This document shows, piece after piece, positions 1 to 5,186 of a stretch of DNA of 7,045 nt (within the stretch, counting starts at the first letter, position 1; each line of letters starts with the position of its first letter). A model generated the notes under the pieces. It had not been told where the DNA came from, searched no databases, and saw nothing but the letters and a program-made list of their open reading frames with translations. Origin of the DNA: Phycisphaerales bacterium (lineage in GTDB: Bacteria > Planctomycetota > Phycisphaerae > Sedimentisphaerales > Anaerohalosphaeraceae); assembly GCA_003152975.1 (NCBI GenBank), contig PMBP01000310.1, positions 1 to 7,045 on the forward strand. The letters are read 5' to 3'. A program made the translations under genes and the position numbers.

Positions 1-10
1 CGCGACGCCT

Positions 11-34
11 GCCCGCGCGACGGAGCGCGCGGGC
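11..34. other. GC-rich perfect hairpin upstream of the TRAP operon
   Basis: GCCCGCGCG at 11-19 is exactly complementary to CGCGCGGGC at 26-34, giving a 9-bp stem with a 6-nt loop (ACGGAG). No T tract follows (CACCTG comes next), so it is not a canonical intrinsic terminator. It could end an upstream transcript, or lie inside the tail of an upstream gene: one frame is open from the left edge to a TGA at 60-62, but its Arg-rich peptide is unrecognisable. The fold is certain as a pairing; the role is unknown. Confidence 0.4.
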
Positions 35-77
35 CACCTGTGTCGCTGGCGTCCGTCAATGAGGCCACCCCGGAGAA

Positions 78-83
78 TACAAT
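78..83 (+). promoter_or_regulatory. Possible -10 box for the TRAP operon
   Basis: TACAAT matches the sigma-70 -10 consensus at 5 of 6 positions and lies about 65 nt before the dctP start, in the only AT-richer part of the leader. No convincing -35 box sits 16-18 nt upstream, so this is a weak call. Some promoter is expected here because dctP heads the operon. Confidence 0.2.
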
Positions 84-133
84 TTGCCTTGTTCATGACG
101 TGGGAATTTGGTGCAATCGCACGCACGCAAAAC

Positions 134-139
134 AGGAGG
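134..139 (+). promoter_or_regulatory. Ribosome binding site deciding the dctP start
   Basis: AGGAGG, a full Shine-Dalgarno core, stands 8 nt before the ATG at 148. The same frame is open to the left edge with a GTG at 40, but that codon has no comparable site. The peptide between 40 and 147 also looks unlike a signal peptide, so 148 is preferred. Confidence 0.85.
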
Positions 140-147
140 GCGCAACT

Positions 148-1212
148 ATGGCAAGGTTCGGTGGGACGCGGGCGTTGGTTGGGGCGGCAGTCGGGGCGTG
201 TTTTGTCGGGATCGTGGCGCGAGGGGCGGAGCAGGCACAGGCGCCCGCCAATCCGATCGAACTCTCCTATAGCATCTTCTTCCCGCCCGCGCACATCCAG
301 TGCAAGACCGCCGTGGAATGGGGCAAGGAGATTGAGAAACGCGCTAACGGGCGGGTCAAGATCGTCGTCTATCCCGCCGGGTCGCTGACGAAGGCCGACC
401 AGTGCTACGAAGGGGTCGTCAGCGGCATCTCCGACCTCGGGATGAGCTGCTTCGCCTACACGCGCGGACGTTTCCCGCTCGTCGAAGGACTCGACTTGCC
501 TCTCGGCTACCCGGACGGCATGACGGCGACGCGTGTCGCCAATGCGATGGTTGCGAAATACCAACCAGCCGAGTTGAGGGATGTAAAAGTGCTGTATGTG
601 CACGCGCACGGGCCGGGACTGCTGGCGTCGAAGAAACCGGTCAGCAAGCTGGAAGACCTCAAGGGTATGAAGATCCGCACGACGGGACTATCGACAAAGA
701 TCGTTGAGAACCTCGGCGGGGCGCCGGTGGGCATGAGCCAGCCGGAGACCTACGAGGCGCTGTCCAAGGGCGTGGTCGATGCCACGCTGTGCCCGATCGA
801 GACCCTGAAGGGCTGGAAGCAGGGCGAGGTGATTTCTTCGGTGACCGACTCGACCTGCATCGGCTATACGACCGCGATGTTCGTGGTGATGAACGCCAAG
901 AAATGGGAATCGCTGCCGGCGGACATCCAGAAGATCTTCGACGATGTGAACAAGGAATGGATCATCAAGCATGGGCAGGCCTGGGATCAGGCCGATCAGG
1001 AAGGGCGGGATTTTATCAAGTCGCTGACGCCCCCGCGCGAGATTATTCCGCTGGCGGCCGACGAGCAGGCCAAGTGGAAGAAGGCCGTCGAGCCGGTACT
1101 GGATAACTATGTGATCGCGGCCAAAGGCAAGAACCTGCCGGGCGAGGCGTTTTTGAAGGATCTGGAAGATAGCGTCGCCAAGGCGGCCAAGCCGGCCGGG
1201 GCGGGGAAATAA
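148..1212 (+). CDS. dctP: TRAP transporter substrate-binding protein (DctP family)
   Basis: This 354-aa protein is the periplasmic solute receptor of a TRAP transporter. It captures the substrate and delivers it to the DctQ/DctM membrane complex. The N terminus is a signal peptide: basic MARFGGTR, then a hydrophobic stretch at about residues 9-24. The cleavage site is not clean. VGAC at 15-18 loosely resembles a lipobox, but hydrophobic residues continue past the Cys, so ordinary export is more likely. The mature part follows the family pattern: an N-terminal lobe opening with a beta strand (PIELSYS), a KGMKIRTTG segment at about 172-180 with Arg177 where the family has its carboxylate-binding arginine, and a [14 protein letters not shown] helix. 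Length fits the usual 320-360 aa. It is followed 4 nt later by dctQ. The substrate cannot be read from sequence; an organic acid is the default inference from the retained arginine. Confidence 0.93.
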   Translation: MARFGGTRALVGAAVGACFVGIVARGAEQAQAPANPIELSYSIFFPPAHIQCKTAVEWGKEIEKRANGRVKIVVYPAGSLTKADQCYEGVVSGISDLGMSCFAYTRGRFPLVEGLDLPLGYPDGMTATRVANAMVAKYQPAELRDVKVLYVHAHGPGLLASKKPVSKLEDLKGMKIRTTGLSTKIVENLGGAPVGMSQPETYEALSKGVVDATLCPIETLKGWKQGEVISSVTDSTCIGYTTAMFVVMNAKKWESLPADIQKIFDDVNKEWIIKHGQAWDQADQEGRDFIKSLTPPREIIPLAADEQAKWKKAVEPVLDNYVIAAKGKNLPGEAFLKDLEDSVAKAAKPAGAGK

Positions 1213-1216
1213 GGCC

Positions 1217-1735
1217 ATGCTGTCCGTCTCTTCGGATCAGGGCCTGCGAACCGCATACAAGCGGGCGCTGCGCGGGCTGGTCGGCGGGCTGTGCCTGTTG
1301 TCAGCGACGGGGATTGTGCTGATGATGGGCATCACCTCGTTTGATGTCGTTAGCCGCGCGATTTCCAACTCGCCATTGCGGGGCGCCAACGACCTGGTGA
1401 GCGTCTGCGCGGCGATCACGCTGGCGGCGTCGCTGCCATACACGACCAGCTTGAAGGGGCATGTGGCCATCGAGTTTCTGTTTCTCAAGCTTTCGCGGCG
1501 CGGGCGGCGGATCGGCAATGTCCTGGTGCACTCGGTGATCGCGGTCCTGTTTATCCTGTTTTCGTGGCAATGCGTTTCATACGGAAACGCCATGCTGGTC
1601 AAGAACCAGTTGATGGTGACGCTTCGCTGGCCGCTGTTCTGGGTGCCGTATATCATGGCCCTGTGCTGCGCGTCGACGGTCCTGGTGGTCTTTGAACACA
1701 TCGCCTATCCCAACGAGGAGTTGATCAAGCCATGA
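1217..1735 (+). CDS. dctQ: TRAP transporter small permease (DctQ, 4 TM)
   Basis: This is the 172-aa small integral membrane subunit, which pairs with DctM in the inner membrane and is needed for uptake. Four hydrophobic segments are visible at about residues 20-42, 60-77, 100-123 and 138-159. Between TM2 and TM3 lies the family-typical amphipathic stretch KGHVAIEFLFLKLSRRGRR (80-98), the equivalent of the H-x-x-V-D loop of DctQ proteins. Length and topology are normal for a stand-alone DctQ that is not fused to DctM. The start is 4 nt after the dctP stop, with GGGGAAATAAGG just upstream serving as ribosome binding site inside the end of dctP. The stop overlaps the dctM start as ATGA, implying translational coupling. 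DctQ sequences are poorly conserved, so the call rests on topology and position between dctP and dctM. Confidence 0.92.
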   Translation: MLSVSSDQGLRTAYKRALRGLVGGLCLLSATGIVLMMGITSFDVVSRAISNSPLRGANDLVSVCAAITLAASLPYTTSLKGHVAIEFLFLKLSRRGRRIGNVLVHSVIAVLFILFSWQCVSYGNAMLVKNQLMVTLRWPLFWVPYIMALCCASTVLVVFEHIAYPNEELIKP

Positions 1736-3048
1736 CCTTCGACATGACTCCCGAACAGAAAGGTATTGTCGGTTGTATCCTGCTGGTGGTGATGCTGCTG
1801 ACGAGCTTACCGGTGGCGTTTTCGATGGCGGTGGTGGGCGTGGTGGGTTTCGCCTGGGTGATCGGAGACATCCATCCGGCGCTGAACATGATGTCGATGA
1901 ATCTTTTCGATATCTTTAATAACTACAATCTAACGGTGATCCCGCTATTCGTGCTGATGGGGCAGATCGCGTTTCACGGCGGGATCAGCCGGCGGCTTTT
2001 TTCGGCGGCCTATCACTGGCTGGGGCCGCTGCCCGGCGGATTGGCGATGGCCACCGTCGGGGCGTGCGCGGCCTTCGGGGCGATCTGCGGATCGGGGCCG
2101 GCGACGACGGCGACGATGGCGTCGGTGGCGCTGCCGGAGATGAAGCGATACGGCTACAGCATGCAACTGGCGACGGGGACCGTGGCATCGGGCGGGACGC
2201 TGGGGATGATGATCCCGCCGAGCGTGGTGTTCATCGTCTATGCGATCCTGACCGAGCAGTCGATCGGCAAGCTGTTCATTTCCGGGATCATCCCCGGGAT
2301 CCTGACGGCGATCTTGTTCTGCCTGTCGATCTACTGGCAGTGCAAACGCAATCCCACTCTGGGGCCGGCGGCCCCGCCGACAACCCTGTGGCAAAAGACC
2401 CGGTCTTTGCTGGGGGTGTCGGAGACGCTGATTCTTTTCGCGCTGGTGATGGGCGGGATGTTCCGGGGATGGTTCAGCGCCAACGAGGCGGCGGCGATCG
2501 GGGCGGCGGGAACGATCCTGATCACGGTGGTGCAAAAGAAGCTGGCGTGGAAGACCTTCCTGCAGAGCTTGCGGGAGACGATGCGGACCTCGTGCATGGT
2601 GATGATCATCGTGGCCGGGGCGGCGATCTTCGGGAACTTTCTGGCGGTGACGCGGCTGCCGTTTCAACTGGCCGGGTGGCTGTCGGGGCTGGCGATTCCG
2701 GGCTGGGGCGTGATCGCGCTGATCGTGGTGTTTTACCTGATCGCGGGATGTTTTGTCGATGCGCTGGCCCTGGTGCTGCTGACGGTGCCGATTTTTTATC
2801 CGGTTGTCACGGCGCTGGGCTATCACCCAATCTGGTTCGGGGTGATGATCGTGCTGGTCACGCAGATGGGTGTGATCACGCCGCCGGTGGGCGTGTGCGT
2901 GTATGTGGTCAGCGGGATCGAGCGGGATGTTCCGCTGCAGACGGTGTTCAAGGGATCGATGCCGTTTCTGTATATGATGATTGTGGCGGCGATATTGATC
3001 ACGGCGTTTCCGCAGTTGTGTTTGTGGCTTCCAAGTCTGTCGCATTGA
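1732..3048 (+). CDS. dctM: TRAP transporter large permease (DctM)
   Basis: This is the 438-aa translocation subunit, an ion-coupled (typically Na+) elevator-type membrane protein of the ion transporter superfamily. It is very hydrophobic throughout, consistent with the 11-12 membrane segments expected. Both family hallmarks are present. The first is GSGPATTATMASVALPEM at about 120-137, followed by GGTLGMMIPPS at 154-164. The second, in the matching C-terminal repeat, is MGVITPPVG at about 379-387. These two hairpin/PP elements belong to the two inverted structural repeats that form the ion and substrate site. Length is in the usual 425-445 range, with no truncation or frameshift. The ATG overlaps the dctQ stop, and GAGGAG at 1715-1720 is the likely ribosome binding site. 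An in-frame ATG four codons later is a less likely start. Confidence 0.96.
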   Translation: MTFDMTPEQKGIVGCILLVVMLLTSLPVAFSMAVVGVVGFAWVIGDIHPALNMMSMNLFDIFNNYNLTVIPLFVLMGQIAFHGGISRRLFSAAYHWLGPLPGGLAMATVGACAAFGAICGSGPATTATMASVALPEMKRYGYSMQLATGTVASGGTLGMMIPPSVVFIVYAILTEQSIGKLFISGIIPGILTAILFCLSIYWQCKRNPTLGPAAPPTTLWQKTRSLLGVSETLILFALVMGGMFRGWFSANEAAAIGAAGTILITVVQKKLAWKTFLQSLRETMRTSCMVMIIVAGAAIFGNFLAVTRLPFQLAGWLSGLAIPGWGVIALIVVFYLIAGCFVDALALVLLTVPIFYPVVTALGYHPIWFGVMIVLVTQMGVITPPVGVCVYVVSGIERDVPLQTVFKGSMPFLYMMIVAAILITAFPQLCLWLPSLSH

Positions 3049-3072
3049 GGGCGGCGAGTCAATCGATCGCAT

Positions 3073-3077
3073 GGAGG
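3073..3077 (+). promoter_or_regulatory. Ribosome binding site deciding the usp start
   Basis: GGAGG lies 5 nt before the ATG at 3083. An in-frame ATG at 3071 directly abuts this motif and has no good site of its own, so 3083 is chosen as the start. Confidence 0.75.
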
Positions 3078-3082
3078 TGCGT

Positions 3083-3580
3083 ATGAGCGGTAGTTCAACC
3101 TTGCCTATCGGGCCGTGTCGGAGGATATTGTTCTGCACGGACTTTTCAAAGAACGCGGAGTTCGCTTTTCAATTCGCCGTGGATGCGGCGCTGCGTCGGC
3201 CGGGCTGCGACCTGTATCTGCTGCATGTGGTGCCGGAGACGGACGCCCAGTTCTGGAAGACTTACCTGTACGAGGTGGATGGCGTGGACGACAAGGCCAG
3301 GCGGGACATCGACCGGCGGATCGACGAGGTCTATCGGTCGCGGCTTCCGGCGGGGCTGGAACTGAAGGTCGAGTTCCGGATCGGGCGGGACTGGCAGGAG
3401 ATCCTGAACTTCGCGAACGAAAAGGACATCGATCTGATCGTCATGGGGCGGCAGGGGAAAGGGTCGCTGCAGACGGCCCTGTTTGGGAATGTCACCGAGA
3501 AGGTGGCCCGCAAGGCCGACTGCGCGGTGCTGATCGTGCCGCTGTCGTTCGAGGAGAAGCTCGAGCGGGGAAACCGATAG
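3083..3580 (+). CDS. Universal stress protein (Usp) family, TRAP-associated
   Basis: This 165-aa protein is a single Usp domain, a cytoplasmic alpha/beta nucleotide-binding fold that usually forms dimers. The first strand reads RRILFCTDFS, with the family Asp at residue 20. The second strand (CDLYLLHVVPE) and the strand DLIVMG are also typical. The ATP-binding signature G-x2-G-x9-G-(S/T) is seen as Gly122, Gly125 and Gly135, followed by Asn136 instead of Ser/Thr, then VTEKVARKADCAVLIVPL as the closing helix and strand. It starts 34 nt after dctM with no visible terminator between them, so it is probably the fourth gene of the TRAP operon. In the ectoine transporter TeaABC, a linked ATP-binding Usp protein (TeaD) influences transport; a similar modulatory role here is inference. 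A general stress function is the alternative. Confidence 0.9.
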   Translation: MSGSSTLPIGPCRRILFCTDFSKNAEFAFQFAVDAALRRPGCDLYLLHVVPETDAQFWKTYLYEVDGVDDKARRDIDRRIDEVYRSRLPAGLELKVEFRIGRDWQEILNFANEKDIDLIVMGRQGKGSLQTALFGNVTEKVARKADCAVLIVPLSFEEKLERGNR

Positions 3581-3593
3581 GACAACCCATATC

Positions 3594-3609
3594 CGCAGAT
3601 TACGCAGAT
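3594..3609. repeat. CGCAGAT direct repeat, 9-bp period
   Basis: CGCAGAT occurs at 3594-3600 and again at 3603-3609, separated by TA. CGCAGA recurs in relaxed form at 3624-3629 (CGCAGA within CCCGCAGAG). The 9-bp spacing equals that of the CACGGATTN array 33 bp downstream, so both may belong to one degenerate repeat family. Confidence 0.55.
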
Positions 3610-3641
3610 ATATTTTCACAACCCGCAGAGCAATGTTTATC

Positions 3642-3668
3642 CACGGATTACACGGATTTCACGGATTC
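3642..3668. repeat. Tandem 9-bp repeat, three CACGGATTN units
   Basis: Three units abut exactly: CACGGATTA (3642-3650), CACGGATTT (3651-3659) and CACGGATTC (3660-3668), differing only at the last base. I recall very similar strings in intergenic DNA of many GC-rich environmental bacteria. When mistranslated they give the TDYTDFTD-type peptides seen in spurious hypothetical proteins, as happens here in the frame overlapping usp. No function is known to me. Confidence 0.8.
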
Positions 3669-3678
3669 AGGAAAAGCT

Positions 3679-3716
3679 AAGCACGAAGTATTCATTTCTA
3701 AACAAATCTGAAGCAC
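3679..3716. repeat. AAGCAC direct repeat in AT-rich stretch
   Basis: AAGCAC stands at 3679-3684 and 3711-3716, 32 bp apart, each followed by an A-rich run (GAAG and AAAA). The intervening sequence is clearly AT-rich for this window. The similarity is short and could be a decayed dispersed repeat or chance. Confidence 0.3.
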
Positions 3717-3742
3717 AAAAGTGAAATATAGAAACGATCTGG

Positions 3743-3762
3743 ATGCCGGCCTTCGCCGGCAT
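3743..3762. repeat. REP-like perfect hairpin, 8-bp stem and 4-nt loop
   Basis: ATGCCGGC (3743-3750) and GCCGGCAT (3755-3762) pair perfectly around a CTTC loop. The flanks GG and GACC give the look of the widespread REP-like element GGATGCC...GGCATGAC found dispersed in many proteobacterial and environmental genomes. It lacks a following T tract, so it could slow 3' decay of the TRAP-usp mRNA rather than terminate it. That role is inference. Confidence 0.65.
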
Positions 3763-3775
3763 GACCCTTCGATAT

Positions 3776-3794
3776 GGCCGATGTACCATCGGCC
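3776..3794. repeat. Perfect hairpin, 8-bp stem and 3-nt loop
   Basis: GGCCGATG (3776-3783) pairs with CATCGGCC (3787-3794) around TAC. It sits 13 bp after the REP-like hairpin. Its core, CCGATGTACCATCGG, resembles the core of the next hairpin, CCGATATACCACATCGG, suggesting two diverged copies of one element. Confidence 0.6.
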
Positions 3795-3813
3795 TACTCA
3801 GGGCATCGCAAAC

Positions 3814-3869
3814 GGACCCGATCCCGATATACCACATCGGGACTCGAACAAAGTGAGCGGAGCGGGTCC
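3814..3869. repeat. Nested hairpin with outer and inner stems
   Basis: The outer stem is GGACCCG (3814-3820) with CGGGTCC (3863-3869). The inner stem is TCCCGAT (3822-3828) with ATCGGGA (3836-3842) around a 7-nt loop. The remaining 20 nt on the 3' side (3843-3862) stay unpaired or bulged. This is the most elaborate fold in the window. It could be a larger repeat element or a small structured RNA, and no known riboswitch class is recognised. Confidence 0.5.
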
Positions 3870-3890
3870 CTCCAATCCCAAACGAAACGG

Positions 3891-3919
3891 TTGAATTCCG
3901 CGCGGGGATCGGGTATAAG
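3891..3919 (+). promoter_or_regulatory. Sigma-70-like promoter for prfB
   Basis: TTGAAT (3891-3896) and TATAAG (3914-3919) are separated by the optimal 17 bp, matching the consensus at 4 of 6 and 5 of 6 positions. Transcription would start near 3926, leaving a leader of about 29 nt with a GGAAAGG ribosome binding site at 3940-3946. The spacer contains the 8-bp palindrome CCGCGCGG (3898-3905). Confidence 0.55.
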
Positions 3920-3954
3920 GCGGGTTTCTAACTTAGTTTGGAAAGGTATCGTGC

Positions 3955-5077
3955 ATGGAATTATCGGAACTGAAGTCGGCATTGGAACAGGTGGAGGCCC
4001 GGGTGGGACATTTCCGGGAGTGGCTTTGACCTGGCGAGCAAACAGCAGCAGCGGCAGGAGCTGGAGGGACGGATGTCGCGGCCGGGTTTCTGGGACAACC
4101 AGGAGACGGCGCAGAAGGTGATCGGGCAACTGACGGCCGTACGGTCGGTGATTGAGCCGGTAGAGAAGGTGGCGGCGGCGACCAAGGACCTGCGGGAGTT
4201 GTTCGATCTGGCGGCGGAGGAAAAGGACTCGGCGACGCTGGCGTCGATCGAGAAGGACCTGCCGGGTCTGGATGCTCAGTGTGCCAAGATCGAGATCGCC
4301 GGGACGCTCAACCGGCCGGACGACCCGCGGAACTGCTTTTTCAGCATTCACGCCGGGGCCGGCGGCACGGAGAGTTGCGACTGGGCGAGTATGCTGCTGC
4401 GGATGTACACGCGGTATTTCGACCGCAACAAATACAAGTACGAGGAGATGGATTTAACGCCCGGGGAAGAGGCGGGGATCCGGTCGGTGACGCTGAAGGT
4501 GATGGGGCCGTTCGCGTTCGGGCGGCTGTCGTGCGAGATGGGCGTGCATCGGCTGGTGCGGATCAGCCCGTTCGATTCGCAGAGCCGGCGGCACACAAGC
4601 TTTACAGCGGTGGATGTGGCGCCCGAACAGGACGATGTGGCGATCCAGATCGACGAGGACGACCTGCGGATCGACTACTACCGGGCGGGCGGGGCGGGCG
4701 GGCAGCATGTCAACAAGACCAGCTCGGCGGTGCGGATCACGCATTTTCCGACGGGGATCGTCACCCAGTGCCAAAACGACCGCAGCCAGCACAAAAACAA
4801 GGCCGAGGCGATGAAGATGCTCAATGCCAAGCTGTATATGCTCGAGCAGCAGAAGCGCGACGCCGACCTGGCCAAGATGTACGGTAACAAGGGCGAGATC
4901 GCCTGGGGCTACCAGATCCGCAGCTATGTCCTCCAGCCGTATCAGCTTGTCAAGGACCACCGTACCGACTACCAGACGGGCAATGTCGAGGCGATGCTGG
5001 CCGGGGAACTGCTGGACGATTTCATCGAGAACTTCCTCAAGCATCGCAGCCGCAGCGCGGCGGAAGCGAAGAAGTAA
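3955..5077 (+). CDS. prfB: Peptide chain release factor 2 (RF2), +1 programmed frameshift
   Basis: RF2 recognises UGA and UAA stop codons and triggers release of the finished protein on the ribosome. The gene is read as 3955-4026 joined to 4028-5077, giving 24 + 349 = 373 aa, close to E. coli RF2 (365). Zero-frame translation reads MELSELKSAL... and reaches TGA at 4027-4029; a +1 slip then continues as DLASKQQQ.... Seen in the protein are the GAGGTESCDWASMLLRMY segment, the stop-codon-reading SPF tripeptide at 204-206 and the catalytic GGQ at 248-250. SPF rather than PxT marks RF2, not RF1. The residue matching E. coli K-12 Thr246 is Ala (YRAGGAGGQ), the state in most bacteria. The start has GGAAAGG 8 nt upstream. 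A call beginning at the ATG at 4073 would wrongly drop the first 39 residues. Expression should be self-regulated through RF2 level. Confidence 0.96.
4016..4030 (+). promoter_or_regulatory. RF2 programmed +1 frameshift signal
   Basis: An internal Shine-Dalgarno-like GGGAG (4016-4020) is followed by TGG, the slippery CTT (4024-4026), TGA (4027-4029) and C (4030). CTT TGA C is the invariant core of the prfB shift site, and the 3-nt spacing from the internal Shine-Dalgarno motif matches E. coli. The motif is weaker than the E. coli AGGGGG. When RF2 is scarce, the ribosome pauses at the UGAC context and slips onto UUU; when it is abundant, a 24-aa peptide is released. Confidence 0.95.
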
Positions 5078-5082
5078 ATCAA

Positions 5083-5112
5083 TTGTATATTGGATATTTG
5101 ATATTGGATAAT
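5083..5112 (+). promoter_or_regulatory. Candidate pepA promoter
   Basis: TTGTAT (5083-5088) and GATAAT (5107-5112) are 18 bp apart. The -10 matches 5 of 6 consensus bases and the -35 only 3 of 6. Transcription would start near 5119, about 68 nt before pepA. The stretch is AT-rich and partly repetitive, which raises the chance of a random match. Confidence 0.3.
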
Positions 5113-5120
5113 GTGGGATA
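5087..5120. repeat. ATATTGGATA direct repeats in the prfB-pepA gap
   Basis: ATATTGGATA is present exactly at 5087-5096 and 5101-5110. A looser third copy, ATGTGGGATA, abuts at 5111-5120. The 109-bp gap between prfB and pepA is strikingly AT-rich at this end. No stem followed by a T tract is visible, so a prfB terminator is not evident. The repeat overlaps the candidate pepA promoter. Confidence 0.6.
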
Positions 5121-5175
5121 GTTTCCTCGATATATGTCGGCCGTGGATCATTGGTTCACTGCGGGATTCATTGGG

Positions 5176-5182
5176 AAAGGGG
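5176..5182 (+). promoter_or_regulatory. Ribosome binding site deciding the pepA start
   Basis: AAAGGGG ends 4 nt before the ATG at 5187. The frame opens earlier with an in-frame ATG at 5151, but this has no such site, and the extra 12 residues (MVHCGIHWERGF) do not resemble the family N terminus. Confidence 0.65.
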
Positions 5183-5186
5183 ATTT

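Larger units (their letters stand above)
3581..3954. other. Gene-free repeat patchwork between usp and prfB
   Basis: These 374 bp hold no credible gene. From left to right there are a CGCAGAT pair, a CACGGATTN triplet, an AT-rich stretch with two AAGCAC motifs, three hairpins, and the prfB promoter and leader. Base composition swings from AT-rich (about 3600-3735) to GC-rich (from about 3741), unlike the even coding regions on both sides. No hairpin is followed by a T tract, so I cannot point to an intrinsic terminator for the TRAP operon. An open frame starting at 3115 runs into this block to 3711, but only as an off-frame overlap of usp. Confidence 0.7.

Noticed and set aside
40..147. N-terminal extension of dctP from GTG at 40
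   Set aside because: It lacks a ribosome binding site and would bury the signal peptide 36 residues in; the ATG at 148 has AGGAGG at ideal spacing.
2064..3086. 340-aa + strand frame inside dctM
   Set aside because: Gly/Asp/Arg-rich shadow in another frame with no recognisable motif.
1945..3138. 397-aa open frame on the - strand opposite dctM
   Set aside because: The product is almost only Arg, His, Gln, Asp and Pro, the typical antisense shadow of a GC-rich hydrophobic gene; dctM is unmistakable.
3642..3668. CRISPR array
   Set aside because: Units are 9 bp and abut without spacers, and no cas gene is present.
3115..3711. 198-aa open frame overlapping usp
   Set aside because: It reads usp in another frame and ends in the CACGGATTN repeats, giving an Arg/Gly-rich product with a TDYTDFTD tail, a known kind of spurious protein.
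3743..3762. Intrinsic terminator of the TRAP-usp operon
   Set aside because: The hairpin is strong, but ATGACCCTTCG follows instead of a T tract, so it is listed as REP-like.
4027..4029. Nonsense mutation making prfB a pseudogene
   Set aside because: The stop lies in the canonical CTT TGA C shift site, and both flanking parts are intact RF2.
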